NCBI RefSeq assembly: GCF_900537175.1
Contig: NZ_LS999835.1
Location: 310,001 to 374,000, forward strand
Source of the DNA: Lentilitoribacter sp. Alg239-R112
Lineage (GTDB): Bacteria > Pseudomonadota > Alphaproteobacteria > Rhizobiales > Rhizobiaceae
Direction of reading: 5' to 3'
Length of the DNA stretch: 64,000 nucleotides
A model generated the notes under the pieces. It made no database searches and was not told the DNA's origin. It saw only the letters and a list, made by a program, of their open reading frames with translations. Positions 53,474 to 62,947 of this stretch are shown piece after piece. A program made the translations under genes and the position numbers. Within the stretch, counting starts at the first letter, position 1. Every line of letters starts with the position of its first letter.

Positions 53474-54751
53474 ATGAAAATTCCTGGACTTGATGAAACG
53501 ATAAGAACTTTCGGACGGATCGGATTTCTTTCTTTTGGTGGTCCCGCGGCGCAAATTGCACTCATGCACAATGTGCTTGTCGATGAAAAAAAGTGGCTGA
53601 ATGAGCAGCAGTTCCTAAATGCATTGAGTTTTTGTATGTTGTTGCCTGGTCCGGAAGCTATGCAGCTTGCGACTTATTCTGGCTGGCGGTTACACGGTGT
53701 CATAGGCGGTTTAATTGCCGGGCTTTTGTTTGTGCTTCCTGGCGCGGTTGTAATACTGTCTCTTGCTACGATTTATGCTTACTTTGGTGATGTTGAACTT
53801 GTTGATGCGTTGTTTTTGGGTGTAAAAGCGACCGTCTTGATTATCGTTATTGAAGCATTGCTGAAAGTTTCGAGAAGGGCATTAAAACTCCGAGCTCATT
53901 GGGTTCTAGCTGCACTTGCATTTGTCGGTATATTCTTCTTTGCAGCGCCGTTTCCTATTATTATATTTTGCGCGGCGATTTATGGGTTTTTCTTTACCGG
54001 GCATGCGCAAGAAGCGGAGAATGTTGATGATATTAAGGCTGTTAACGTCAGTATACTTGATACGTTCAAAACGATATTCATCTGGCTTTCCATTTGGGTT
54101 TTTCCGGTTATTATTATTGGTTATTACCTTGATTGTGAATTATTCAACTCGATTGCCAGTTTCTTTTCAAAGCTTGCGGTGGTGACATTTGGCGGTGCAT
54201 ATGCCGTTCTCGCCTACATGGCGCAAGACGTTGTTACACAATTTGGATGGCTAACCGCTGGTGAGATGATGGATGGTTTGGGTTTGGCTGAGACCACTCC
54301 GGGGCCATTGATTTTAGTTACGGAGTTTGTTGGTTTTTTAGCTGCGTTTCGTGAAGGCGGTTTTTGGTTTGGTGTTGTCGGCGCAGTGCTGACACTTTGG
54401 GTTACATTTGTTCCATGTTTTCTATGGATTTTTGCCGGTGCTCCCTATATCGAACAAATATCAGCCCAGCCTAAGCTTAAGGGTGCTTTATCAGCCATCA
54501 CTGCTGCTGTTGTGGGTGTGATTCTTAATCTATCGATTTGGTTTGGCTTGCATGTCTTGTTTAGCAATGTGACACAAAAATCGACAGGCATTCTCACACT
54601 CTGGCAACCAGAGCTTTTATCTATCGACTGGAGAGTGTTGATACTTCTGATTGTTTCGGGTTTGCTTCTGTTTCGGTTTAAGATAGGTCTTATGAAAATG
54701 CTTGGCATATCGGCAGGGCTTGGCTGGTTTATGGCCAGTTTCCTAACTTGA
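53474..54751 (+). CDS. chrA: Chromate efflux transporter ChrA
   Basis: A 425-residue two-domain (long-chain) CHR transporter. The two homologous halves begin with FGRIGFLSFGGPAAQIALMH (about residues 14-33) and SKLAVVTFGGAYAVLAYMAQ (about residues 233-252); PGPEAMQLATYSGW and TTPGPLILVTEFVGF are the paired pore motifs. It would export chromate, probably by proton exchange. It is a likely accessory addition between DUF1178 and ubiG, and ends at a strong hairpin. Confidence 0.92.
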   Translation: MKIPGLDETIRTFGRIGFLSFGGPAAQIALMHNVLVDEKKWLNEQQFLNALSFCMLLPGPEAMQLATYSGWRLHGVIGGLIAGLLFVLPGAVVILSLATIYAYFGDVELVDALFLGVKATVLIIVIEALLKVSRRALKLRAHWVLAALAFVGIFFFAAPFPIIIFCAAIYGFFFTGHAQEAENVDDIKAVNVSILDTFKTIFIWLSIWVFPVIIIGYYLDCELFNSIASFFSKLAVVTFGGAYAVLAYMAQDVVTQFGWLTAGEMMDGLGLAETTPGPLILVTEFVGFLAAFREGGFWFGVVGAVLTLWVTFVPCFLWIFAGAPYIEQISAQPKLKGALSAITAAVVGVILNLSIWFGLHVLFSNVTQKSTGILTLWQPELLSIDWRVLILLIVSGLLLFRFKIGLMKMLGISAGLGWFMASFLT

Positions 54752-54765
54752 CTTACCTCTTGGAA

Positions 54766-54793
54766 ACTCCGCCCAATTTCATGAGGGCGGAGT
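54766..54793. terminator. Terminator hairpin between chrA and the DUF1761 gene
   Basis: Perfect 9-bp stem ACTCCGCCC (54766-54774) and GGGCGGAGT (54785-54793) with a 10-nt loop, followed on the plus strand by AATTATTTAT. It lies between convergent genes and probably ends both transcripts. Confidence 0.65.
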
Positions 54794-54799
54794 AATTAT

Positions 54800-55201
54800 T
54801 TATGCCAATAGCTTACGGAAAATTCCATTGCAGATAATCATGATAATCAGACTGACGATCCAATAACCCGCATTTACATTTCTTACATAAGTATTTTGTT
54901 TTGCAAACATACCGCCAGAATAGGCAAGCGCGGTAAATGCAAGAGTTGCCAGAATAACTGTCAAAAGCGCTTCTGAAACAGCTGTTACCGCAACGAACCA
55001 GCTCATAAGTAATAGTCCGATGATTTGAGCAATCATGGCACCGGCTGGCATATCATTTGCTGTGCCAAGCTCTAATCCTAAACCTTCTGCCCATTTACGT
55101 CCGAAAAGCAGCGGCGAATACCATAGCCAGCCTAATAAAAACGATGCAATCGCGCCAACGACGACTGCTGTCCAAGATACGTCTGTTGTTAATTCACTCA
55201 T
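54800..55201 (-). CDS. DUF1761 domain-containing membrane protein
   Basis: A 133-residue protein with four membrane helices. The start is the ATG at 55199-55201 behind GGAGAGATAAAG. WTAVVVGAIASFLLGWLWYS and LLFGRKWAEGLG are the DUF1761 motif. It begins 2 bp after the SRPBCC stop on the same strand, so the two form an operon divergent from arsR. Function unknown. Confidence 0.85.
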   Translation of the reverse strand: MSELTTDVSWTAVVVGAIASFLLGWLWYSPLLFGRKWAEGLGLELGTANDMPAGAMIAQIIGLLLMSWFVAVTAVSEALLTVILATLAFTALAYSGGMFAKQNTYVRNVNAGYWIVSLIIMIICNGIFRKLLA

Positions 55202-55203
55202 CT

Positions 55204-55587
55204 TTATCTCTCCATTTTGTTCATTGGTTCCCAATACATTTTATGCCAACCGGCATCTAGATGCGCTTCTGCCTCTTCAGGATGTCCGGTTTGTGTGAAG
55301 TGAATTGTAGTATTGGCGCCGTTTTGGTCAAGTTCGAAGCGTATGAGTGAGTATTGTCCTTCGGGCCAGTCTTTAACGCGCCATGCTTGAACAATACGTT
55401 TATTTTGTACCAGTTCAATATTTCTAGCTTCAATCATTCCATCAAACAATGATAGCGCGCCGCCGGATTTTGCTTCAATGTTCGCTGTTTTTCCACCCGT
55501 CATAGCGCTAAATTTTTCTGAGCTGAGTAGGATCTCATAGATCTGCTCTTTTGTAGCATGGATATCTACATTTTGTTGGATTGTCAT
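55204..55587 (-). CDS. SRPBCC (AHSA1-like) domain protein
   Basis: A 127-residue START/Bet v1-like fold protein; the ATG at 55585-55587 is placed 7 nt after AGGAAAG, and the TTG at 55602 is rejected. IHATKEQIYEILLSSEKFSA is the first helix pair and IRFELDQNGANTTIHFTQTG the later strands. AHSA1 relatives bind hydrophobic ligands. Its promoter must share the 95-bp gap with arsR and the operator repeats. Confidence 0.85.
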   Translation of the reverse strand: MTIQQNVDIHATKEQIYEILLSSEKFSAMTGGKTANIEAKSGGALSLFDGMIEARNIELVQNKRIVQAWRVKDWPEGQYSLIRFELDQNGANTTIHFTQTGHPEEAEAHLDAGWHKMYWEPMNKMER

Positions 55588-55600
55588 GTTCTTTCCTATC

Positions 55601-55626
55601 AATATTCAACTTTATGGTTGAATATT
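55601..55626. promoter_or_regulatory. ArsR-type operator, site 1
   Basis: Perfect 10-bp inverted repeat AATATTCAAC (55601-55610) and GTTGAATATT (55617-55626) with a 6-bp spacer, just upstream of the SRPBCC gene in the divergent gap. The core TTCAAC-N6-GTTGAA recurs in site 2. A/T-rich dyads of this size are usual ArsR targets. Confidence 0.65.
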
Positions 55627-55645
55627 GACTATGTTATATATTTTC

Positions 55646-55671
55646 TATTGTCAACTGGTTGGTTGAATAAT
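55646..55671. promoter_or_regulatory. ArsR-type operator, site 2
   Basis: Imperfect second copy: GTCAAC then TGGTTG then GTTGAATAAT, core half-sites at 55650-55655 and 55662-55667, with the same 6-bp spacing. It lies 11 bp upstream of the arsR start, suggesting autoregulation. Confidence 0.55.
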
Positions 55672-55682
55672 ATATAAGAGCA

Positions 55683-56036
55683 ATGAATAAAGAAATTTCC
55701 CAAGATGAAGAGCGGCTTGATGTTGTGTTCCATGCATTGTCTAATCGCACGCGCCGCTCGCTATTGAAGCAAATGCAAGATGGACCAATGATGGTAACCG
55801 AGCTTGCCCAAAACTATGATATGTCGCTCAATGCAGTTTCAAAACATTTGATAGTTCTGGAAAAAGCAGGGCTTATTGACCGCTCAATAGATGGGCGAAA
55901 TCATTCATGCCAACTGCAATCTGGCCCACTAGCGGACGCGGATATGTGGATTGAGCAATATCGTACATTTTGGGAAGAAAACCTTGATCAGTTTGCTGCT
56001 TATGTCGAAAATTTGAATAATGTGGAGAAGAAGTAA
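55683..56036 (+). CDS. ArsR family transcriptional regulator
   Basis: A 117-residue winged-helix repressor. The DNA-binding part runs from VVFHALSNRTRRSLLKQMQD to MSLNAVSKHLIVLEKAGLID (about residues 10-60). It lacks the classical metal-binding ELCVCDL motif (here MVTELAQNYDMS). It therefore probably belongs to the metal-independent ArsR/SRPBCC pairs seen in many bacteria. It is followed 5 bp later by an SRPBCC gene and divergent from another. Confidence 0.9.
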   Translation: MNKEISQDEERLDVVFHALSNRTRRSLLKQMQDGPMMVTELAQNYDMSLNAVSKHLIVLEKAGLIDRSIDGRNHSCQLQSGPLADADMWIEQYRTFWEENLDQFAAYVENLNNVEKK

Positions 56037-56041
56037 TAGTG

Positions 56042-56461
56042 ATGGCCGAGCTTACTTTAACAAAAATTATCAAAGCACCGCGTGAGGTGGTGTTTGATGC
56101 GTGGACGAAGCCCGAACATCTAAAAAATTGGTGGGGTCCGGGGAAAGTCTATTGTCCGGAAGCGCATGTTGATCTGCAAGTGGGCGGCAAATACCGTATC
56201 GCTAACAAAATTGAAGATGGCTCAATTCTATGGTTTTCAGGAAAGTTTGAAGAAGTTATGCCGCCTGAGAAGCTTGTTTACGATTGGTATGTTGGTGAGA
56301 ACGATAATGCGCCAAGCCTGGTCACGGTGTTATTTAGAGAGCATGATGATGGAACAGAACTTGTCGTTTGGCATGCGCGAATTGGTGATGAAGCAACTCG
56401 CGATATGCACCGCAAGGGCTGGCTTGGTTGTCTTGAAAAACTTGATGAAATGTTTGCGTGA
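56042..56461 (+). CDS. SRPBCC (AHSA1-like) domain protein, second copy
   Basis: A 139-residue START-like domain protein; a GTG at 56039 is an alternative first codon, with the ribosome site GGAGAAG upstream. IIKAPREVVFDAWTKPEHLK is the family's first segment, with NWWGPGKVYCPEAHV after it. It is cotranscribed with arsR. The two SRPBCC proteins flanking arsR may share a small-molecule ligand; that is inference. Confidence 0.85.
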   Translation: MAELTLTKIIKAPREVVFDAWTKPEHLKNWWGPGKVYCPEAHVDLQVGGKYRIANKIEDGSILWFSGKFEEVMPPEKLVYDWYVGENDNAPSLVTVLFREHDDGTELVVWHARIGDEATRDMHRKGWLGCLEKLDEMFA

Positions 56462-56467
56462 GGTGAT

Positions 56468-57214
56468 TTACTTCTTACGCTCAAAGACCATCATGTAATT
56501 AACATTCATATCAGGGCTTAAGTTCCAGCGATCTTGCAAAGGGCTATAGAAAACACCGGATTGGTCAACAAATGATAAGCCGCTTGATGTTAGAGGGGAT
56601 GAAATTTCTTCTGGCCGCACTAGTTTTTCGTATTGGTGTGTGCCGCGAGGTAGCCAACGCAAGACATATTCTGCGCCAAAGATGGCGAGCGCCTTGGCTT
56701 TCATCGTTCTGTTTATCGTTGCAACAAACATAAGTCCACCAGGTTTGAGCATGTCTGCGCACGAGGTTAGGAAAAGATCAACATTGGCGACGTGTTCAAC
56801 AACTTCCATGTTTAGAATGATATCAAACTTTTCGCCATTGGCTGCCAGTTTCTCTGACGTATCTGCGCGATAATCGATTTCAAGGCCGCTTTGTTCAGCG
56901 TGAATTTTGGCGATTTCGATGTTTATTTCAGATGCATCTGCGCCTGTTACTTTTGCTCCCAACCGGGCCATGGGTTCGCAAAGCAAGCCACCACCGCACC
57001 CGATGTCAAGGAGACGTAACCCTTCAAATGGTCGGCTATTTTGACCTTCTCGTTCAAAGTGCGTAGATGCTCTGTTGCGAATGTAACTCAGACGAACAGG
57101 ATTGAACTTATGTAGCGGGCGAAATTTCCCCGTTGGGTTCCACCATTCGGCTGCCATTTTTGAGAAGCGCTCAACTTCCACTGCATCAATCGTTGTTTTT
57201 TGCGCGCTTTCCAT
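56468..57214 (-). CDS. ubiG: Ubiquinone biosynthesis O-methyltransferase UbiG
   Basis: A 248-residue methyltransferase acting on both hydroxyl groups during ubiquinone synthesis. [20 protein letters not shown] at the N-terminus is diagnostic, [20 protein letters not shown] is motif I, and [17 protein letters not shown] is the UbiG-specific membrane/substrate loop. It converges with the SRPBCC gene. In related genomes it is close to lysC; here a DUF899 gene intervenes. Confidence 0.96.
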   Translation of the reverse strand: MESAQKTTIDAVEVERFSKMAAEWWNPTGKFRPLHKFNPVRLSYIRNRASTHFEREGQNSRPFEGLRLLDIGCGGGLLCEPMARLGAKVTGADASEINIEIAKIHAEQSGLEIDYRADTSEKLAANGEKFDIILNMEVVEHVANVDLFLTSCADMLKPGGLMFVATINRTMKAKALAIFGAEYVLRWLPRGTHQYEKLVRPEEISSPLTSSGLSFVDQSGVFYSPLQDRWNLSPDMNVNYMMVFERKK

Positions 57215-57303
57215 TTAATTTGGCCTTGTTTGATACGTTTGGTGTCTCGTATGAAACAGAAGTTAAGAAGACAAGTCAAAGAGAAATAGTATGATCTTTG
57301 CCG

Positions 57304-58008
57304 TTAATCTTCATATCGGTCATGATGCCGCAGCCATTCCATACTATAAGATAGATCCCGCTCGTTTCTCCCTTTTGGTGTTAGGTCTATATAATTATAA
57401 GCACCATTTAGAAGATCAAGACCACGACCGAATGTAGAATAGGTGTGAAAAATATCCCGGTTTGAGTTCTTTGTAAGTACGCTTACACCAACTAACTCAT
57501 CCATCTCAGATGTCATAGGCCTATAATTATAAGTCGCGTTGCCGGATTTTATATCTTCGGGGTCAAAGGAAACATTAAAGTCTCTATTAAAGTTGGAAGG
57601 AGCCGATGAAACCCAGTTGAAGTCCCAACCCATACGTGACTTAAAAGAGTTTATCTTAGAGAGGCTTGCGCGAGAAATTGCAAGAAAACTGATGTCTCTA
57701 TGGGCAAGGTGAACATCTATACCGTTGAAGTTATCTGCCCAAAATGAACAACTTTTACACCCCTCCTTCCAGTCATCACCGATCATGAAATGATAAATGA
57801 TTAACTGGCTATGTTTTCCGAAAAGTTCATTTAGGGTTTTAACTCCCTCATTGGTATCGAATATATATTCATCTTCAATAGCGACCCACGGCAATTCTCG
57901 TCGTGCGGCACTTAATTTGTCTCTTTGCTTGCTGAAATCCTTCTCTTGGAGGAGCAAAGCTTTGCGAGCTTCTAACCATTCGTTACGTGTAACAATTTGA
58001 TGTTTCAT
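57304..58008 (-). CDS. DUF899 family thioredoxin-like protein
   Basis: A 234-residue protein; the ATG at 58006-58008 (MKHQIVTRNEWLEARKALL) has AGGAACC upstream. The DUF899 signature runs from QRDKLSAARRELPWVAIEDE to MIGDDWKEGCKSCSFWADNF (about residues 110-130), a thioredoxin-like Cys pair CKSC. Members are predicted dithiol-disulfide oxidoreductases, unproven. It sits between ubiG and lysC as an apparent insertion. A large inverted repeat overlaps its promoter region. Confidence 0.87.
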   Translation of the reverse strand: MKHQIVTRNEWLEARKALLLQEKDFSKQRDKLSAARRELPWVAIEDEYIFDTNEGVKTLNELFGKHSQLIIYHFMIGDDWKEGCKSCSFWADNFNGIDVHLAHRDISFLAISRASLSKINSFKSRMGWDFNWVSSAPSNFNRDFNVSFDPEDIKSGNATYNYRPMTSEMDELVGVSVLTKNSNRDIFHTYSTFGRGLDLLNGAYNYIDLTPKGRNERDLSYSMEWLRHHDRYED

Positions 58009-58024
58009 TACATGGTTCCTGACA

Positions 58025-58064
58025 TTAATTAGCATAATAATTAATTAACTTTTATGCTAATTAA
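58025..58064. promoter_or_regulatory. Large inverted repeat upstream of the DUF899 gene
   Basis: Perfect 13-bp arms, TTAATTAGCATAA (58025-58037) and TTATGCTAATTAA (58052-58064), separated by 14 A/T bases. It starts 17 bp upstream of the DUF899 start. It is big enough for a dimeric repressor site or, if transcribed, a leader hairpin. No regulator is encoded next door. Confidence 0.6.
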
Positions 58065-58254
58065 ATTGTAGAGTCAAACAGCCAAAGTTAATTGAGTTTA
58101 AATTTGGCAAACTACTGTGGTCTCACAGTTGCAGTTTGGGAGTTTTTTAGATAAGACACACCCACTTTGTCCCAAATGGTTGGTGTTCATATCGGGCTGG
58201 CGATGCCGGACGAAGATGGTTTTTTAGGTTAATTGCGACAGGACAACGCATTCT

Positions 58255-59502
58255 ATGGCGCGAATAGTAATGAAATTTGGTGGAACGTCTGTTGCCGATT
58301 TAGACCGGATCAGAAATGTGGCTCGCCATGTAAAGCGTGAAGTAGATAACGGTCATGAAGTTGCCGTTGTTGTTTCCGCAATGTCAGGTAAAACAAACGA
58401 GCTTGTTGGATGGACCCGTGAAGCATCGCCCATGCATGATGCGCGTGAGTATGATATCGTTGTATCATCTGGCGAGCAGGTTACTTCAGGCCTGTTAGCA
58501 ATTACGTTGCAATCTATGGGGGTGAATGCGCGATCCTGGCAGGGATGGCAAATTCCTATACGTACTAGTGGTACCCATGGCGCAGCGCGGATTGAAGATA
58601 TTGATGGTAGTGATCTGGTTCGCCGTTTTGGTGAAGGACAAGTTGCCGTTGTTGCAGGCTTCCAAGGAATTGGACCTGACAATCGTGTAGCGACGCTCGG
58701 GCGAGGTGGTTCCGATACAAGTGCAGTGGCAATTGCAGCCGCGGTCAAGGCCGATCGCTGCGATATTTATACAGATGTTGACGGTGTTTATACAACAGAT
58801 CCACGTATCGAACCGAAGGCAAAACGTCTTGAAAAAGTAGCGTTTGAAGAAATGTTGGAAATGGCGTCTCTGGGTGCAAAAGTACTGCAAGTTCGTTCTG
58901 TTGAGCTTGCAATGGTTCATAAAGTTAGAACCTTTGTGCGTTCAAGTTTTGAAGACCCCGACGCTCCTGGGATGGGGGATTTTGACAACCCACCAGGAAC
59001 CCTAATTTGCGATGAGGATGAAATTTTGGAACAGGAAGTAGTAACTGGTATCGCGTATGCCAAAGATGAAGCTCAAATTTCATTGAGACGTCTGTCTGAT
59101 AAACCTGGCGTATCTGCTGCGATTTTTGGACCGCTTGCTGATGAGCACATCAATGTAGATATGATTGTGCAGAACATTTCAGAAGATGGTAAGCACACAG
59201 ATATGACCTTCACATTACCTTCTGGTGATGTCGAGAAGGCCGTCAACGTGCTTGAAGCTAAGAAGGATGATATCGGATTTGATGTTGTTCAAAGCGAAAC
59301 TAACCTTGTTAAAGTGTCTGTTATTGGTATTGGTATGCGTAGCCATACAGGTGTGGCTGCAACAGCATTTAATACAATGGCCGAAAAAGGCATAAATATT
59401 AAGGCCATCACAACGTCTGAGATCAAAATTTCAATTTTGATTGATAGTGAATATGCCGAACTAGCAGTACGGGCATTACATGCGGCTTATAAATTAGATT
59501 GA
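58255..59502 (+). CDS. lysC: Aspartate kinase
   Basis: A 415-residue enzyme making aspartyl phosphate for lysine, threonine and methionine. MARIVMKFGGTSVADLDRIR is the kinase N-terminus; TLGRGGSDTSAVAIAAAVKA and YTDVDGVYTTDPR the ATP/aspartate site. Two ACT domains (about residues 270-415) would sense lysine/threonine. It is the first gene of the lysC-ptsP-prfA-prmC run. AGGACA precedes the ATG. Confidence 0.96.
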   Translation: MARIVMKFGGTSVADLDRIRNVARHVKREVDNGHEVAVVVSAMSGKTNELVGWTREASPMHDAREYDIVVSSGEQVTSGLLAITLQSMGVNARSWQGWQIPIRTSGTHGAARIEDIDGSDLVRRFGEGQVAVVAGFQGIGPDNRVATLGRGGSDTSAVAIAAAVKADRCDIYTDVDGVYTTDPRIEPKAKRLEKVAFEEMLEMASLGAKVLQVRSVELAMVHKVRTFVRSSFEDPDAPGMGDFDNPPGTLICDEDEILEQEVVTGIAYAKDEAQISLRRLSDKPGVSAAIFGPLADEHINVDMIVQNISEDGKHTDMTFTLPSGDVEKAVNVLEAKKDDIGFDVVQSETNLVKVSVIGIGMRSHTGVAATAFNTMAEKGINIKAITTSEIKISILIDSEYAELAVRALHAAYKLD

Positions 59503-59560
59503 ATGTAGAATTTGCGCTTTATATACGAAACGAGACTATATTTCATGAGGATTGTTTTCA

Positions 59561-61828
59561 TTGATTAGTCAGCCTTTGGGGCCACGCACAATGCTTAAAA
59601 GGCTTCGAGAACTCATGGCAGAAGTACTTGAGCCGCAAGAGCGGCTTGATCGTGTTGTTGCACAAATTGCAACCAGCATGGTGTCTGAGGTTTGTTCATT
59701 TTATGTCTTGCGTGCTGATGGTGTGCTTGAACTTTATGCCACTCATGGTTTGAAAAAAGGTGCCGTCCACCAAGCACAGCTGAAAATGGGACAAGGTCTG
59801 GTCGGTTCCATTGCTGCGACCGCTGATCCACTTAATTTGTCTGATGCACAATCGCATCCAGCGTTTCGATTTTTGCCGGAAACGGGCGAGGAAAAATATC
59901 ACTCTTTCCTGGGTGTTCCGATCCTGCGTGCGGGTCGTTCATTAGGTGTTTTGGTTGTTCAAAGCAAAAAAGAGCGTATTTACGCTGAAGATGATGTTGA
60001 AGCTATGGAAACAACCTCCATGGTTCTTGCAGAAATGATCGCAACGGGTGAATTGAAGAAAGTGACGCGTCCTGGTCTAGAACTAGACATGACACGTCCA
60101 ATTTCGATTGATGCGGATGGTTATGGCGGCGGTGTAGGACTTGGCTATGTGGTTCTTCATGAACCGCGTGTTGTTGTAACCGATTTATTGGCAGAAGATA
60201 TTGATGCCGAATTAGACAGACTTAATATTGCGGTTAAATCCTTACGCGTCTCTATTGATGATATGCTTTCGCGGCGCGATGTGCCACTGGAAGGCGAGCA
60301 TCGTGAAGTACTTGAGGCTTATCGCATGTTTGCTAATGACCGCGGATGGCGGCGGAAAATGCAAGAAGCGGTTCGTAATGGTTTAACGGCAGAAGCCGCT
60401 GTTGAGAAAGTTCAAAGTGATACGCGCGGGCGCATGATCAATTTATCTGATCCTTATCTACGTGAGCGCCTGTCTGATTTTGATGATTTAGCAAATAGAT
60501 TGTTACGTCAACTAACAGGTTTTACACCAAGTGCAATTGCTACTGGCTTGCCTGAAGCTGCTATTATTGTTGCTCGTAACATGGGTGCAGCAGAGCTGTT
60601 GGACTATCCTCGCGAGTGTATTAGAGGGTTGGTTCTTGAAGAGGGAGCGGTTACCAGCCATGTTGTTATTGTCGCAAAAGCAATTGGTGTACCTGTTGTT
60701 TCTCAGGCCACTGGAATTGCATCACTAGCAGAAAATGGCGACTCGATTGTCATTGATGGCGATGACAATATTGTTCACCTCCGCCCTGCGACAGATTTGC
60801 AAGATGCTTACGCTGATAAAGTTCGTTTTCAAGCAAAGCGGCAGGAAGAATTTTCTGCACTGCGAGATGTAGAACCGATCAGTAAAGATGGTGTTGCCTG
60901 CAATTTATTGATGAATGCTGGTCTTGTCGTAGATTTGCCGCAACTGCGGGCTTCTGGTGCTGCTGGAATTGGTCTTTTTCGTACCGAGTTGCAGTTCATG
61001 ATCTCGTCAAAAATGCCAAAGGCAAAAGAGCAAGAGACATTTTATCGTCAGGTTCTTTCGCAGGCTGGGAACTTGCCGGTTACATTTCGAATTGTTGATA
61101 TTGGTGGTGATAAAGTCGTCCCTTATTTACGGTCAGCTGAAGAAGAAAACCCGGCCTTAGGTTGGCGAGCTATTCGCTTTTCATTGGATCGACCCGGTCT
61201 TTTAAAAACTCAAATTCGAGCACTTTTGCGCGCCAGTAGTGGTACTGAACTGCGTATCATGATCCCGATGGTGACAGAGGTTTCCGAGCTTGAGAAAACG
61301 CGCAAACTCATTGATCATGAAGTTGAGTTTTTGTCGGGCCACGGTTATAAAATGCCAAGTAAAATAAGCTTTGGAGCAATGCTTGAAGTACCAAGTCTGC
61401 TTTGGCAATTGGATGAATTAATGGCTGCAGTTGATTTTATTTCAGTTGGCTCAAACGACCTGTTTCAATTTATAACAGCGACGGATCGAGGTAATGCTCG
61501 CGTTTCAGATAGATTTAGCCCGCTTGATGCACCCTTCCTACGTGTTTTGCGGACAATTGTTGAGAAAGCAAGTGAAACAAACACACCTTTGACCTTGTGT
61601 GGAGAATTGGCCGGCAATCCTTTGACTGCTATGGCTCTTTTAGGTCTTGGTTTTCGTTCGATTTCCATGTCACCTGCTGCAATCGGACCGGTTAAAGCCA
61701 TGTTATTATCTTTGGATATAGGAAAGTTGCAAACCGAGTTACTGAGATCATTGCGGGATACAAAATCAGGTCACTCAACCAAAGAATTTCTCATAAATTT
61801 TGCAAATGAGAATAATATTTCTTTATAA
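59561..61828 (+). CDS. ptsP: Phosphoenolpyruvate-protein phosphotransferase PtsP (EI-Ntr)
   Basis: First enzyme of the nitrogen PTS, which phosphorylates NPr for regulatory relay, 755 residues. I prefer the TTG at 59561, 10 nt after GAGG; the TTG at 59552 is only 1 nt after it. A GAF domain (about residues 20-170) precedes EI: phospho-His in [18 protein letters not shown], the PEP-binding [10 protein letters not shown] and [19 protein letters not shown] near the C-terminus. The GAF-EI architecture distinguishes it from sugar PTS EI. Confidence 0.94.
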   Translation: MISQPLGPRTMLKRLRELMAEVLEPQERLDRVVAQIATSMVSEVCSFYVLRADGVLELYATHGLKKGAVHQAQLKMGQGLVGSIAATADPLNLSDAQSHPAFRFLPETGEEKYHSFLGVPILRAGRSLGVLVVQSKKERIYAEDDVEAMETTSMVLAEMIATGELKKVTRPGLELDMTRPISIDADGYGGGVGLGYVVLHEPRVVVTDLLAEDIDAELDRLNIAVKSLRVSIDDMLSRRDVPLEGEHREVLEAYRMFANDRGWRRKMQEAVRNGLTAEAAVEKVQSDTRGRMINLSDPYLRERLSDFDDLANRLLRQLTGFTPSAIATGLPEAAIIVARNMGAAELLDYPRECIRGLVLEEGAVTSHVVIVAKAIGVPVVSQATGIASLAENGDSIVIDGDDNIVHLRPATDLQDAYADKVRFQAKRQEEFSALRDVEPISKDGVACNLLMNAGLVVDLPQLRASGAAGIGLFRTELQFMISSKMPKAKEQETFYRQVLSQAGNLPVTFRIVDIGGDKVVPYLRSAEEENPALGWRAIRFSLDRPGLLKTQIRALLRASSGTELRIMIPMVTEVSELEKTRKLIDHEVEFLSGHGYKMPSKISFGAMLEVPSLLWQLDELMAAVDFISVGSNDLFQFITATDRGNARVSDRFSPLDAPFLRVLRTIVEKASETNTPLTLCGELAGNPLTAMALLGLGFRSISMSPAAIGPVKAMLLSLDIGKLQTELLRSLRDTKSGHSTKEFLINFANENNISL

Positions 61829-61860
61829 GTAAATCGCAAATAACTCGAAGCGAAAAATTA

Positions 61861-62943
61861 ATGGCAACTTTACCAATTCAGAAAATGCAGGAACTCGAAC
61901 GTCGCTTTGGCGAGATCGAAGCTCGCATGGCAACAGGTCCAGATTCCGATACATATGTTAAATTGGCATCTGAGTACTCTGAACTTGAACCTGTCGTGAA
62001 GGCCATTCGAGAATATAATGGATATTTGAGTGAGATTGACGGCCTTGCTGAGATGCTAGGTGATAAAACCATTGATGCAGAGATGCGTGAAATGGCAGAA
62101 ATGGAACTGCCAGAACTAAAAGAGAAGATCGATGCACTTGGTGAAGAGATGCAAATTATTCTTCTGCCGAAGGATGCTGCTGATAGCAAAAACGTTATTT
62201 TGGAAATTAGGGGTGGAACAGGCGGCTCTGAAGCTGCGCTTTTTGCCGGTGACTTGTTCCGTATGTATGAGCGTTATGCATCTTCGCAAGGCTGGAAAGT
62301 TGAAGTGATATCATCCAGTGATGGAGATGTTGGCGGCTTTAAAGAAATTTCTGCAACAATTTCTGGACGGGGTGCTTTTGCCCGCTTGAAATTTGAGTCC
62401 GGCGTTCACCGGGTACAGCGTGTGCCCGAAACTGAATCTGGTGGTCGAATTCATACATCGGCCGCAACAGTGGCTGTTTTGCCGGAAGCTGAAGATGTTG
62501 ATATTGAAGTTCGCAATGAGGACATTCGCATTGATACGATGCGTGCGTCAGGCGCTGGTGGTCAGCACGTGAATACAACCGATTCGGCTGTTCGTATAAC
62601 GCATATGCCTAGCGGTATTGTTGTTACTTCATCTGAGAAGTCGCAACATCAGAACAGAGCGCGAGCTATGCAGGTATTAAAAGCGCGTCTTTATGATATG
62701 GAACGTCAAAAAGTAGATGATGAACGTTCAGCAGATCGCAAAAGCCAAGTTGGTTCGGGTGACCGCTCGGAGCGTATTCGTACATATAATTTCCCGCAAG
62801 GTCGTGTAACAGACCACAGGATAAATCTAACGCTTTATAAATTGGATAAAATGCTCGTCGGTGAGATTGATGAGATGATTGACGCACTGGTCGCCGATCA
62901 TCAAGCTACACAATTGGCCGCTCTTGGCCAACAGACTCACTAA
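61861..62943 (+). CDS. prfA: Peptide chain release factor 1
   Basis: The 360-residue RF1 that terminates at UAA and UAG. The GGQ motif is in [16 protein letters not shown] (about residues 227-242), the codon-recognition region contains [20 protein letters not shown], and [15 protein letters not shown] is the typical C-terminal helix. It lies 32 bp after ptsP and 4 bp before prmC, the enzyme that methylates its GGQ glutamine. Confidence 0.97.
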   Translation: MATLPIQKMQELERRFGEIEARMATGPDSDTYVKLASEYSELEPVVKAIREYNGYLSEIDGLAEMLGDKTIDAEMREMAEMELPELKEKIDALGEEMQIILLPKDAADSKNVILEIRGGTGGSEAALFAGDLFRMYERYASSQGWKVEVISSSDGDVGGFKEISATISGRGAFARLKFESGVHRVQRVPETESGGRIHTSAATVAVLPEAEDVDIEVRNEDIRIDTMRASGAGGQHVNTTDSAVRITHMPSGIVVTSSEKSQHQNRARAMQVLKARLYDMERQKVDDERSADRKSQVGSGDRSERIRTYNFPQGRVTDHRINLTLYKLDKMLVGEIDEMIDALVADHQATQLAALGQQTH

Positions 62944-62947
62944 GTAA

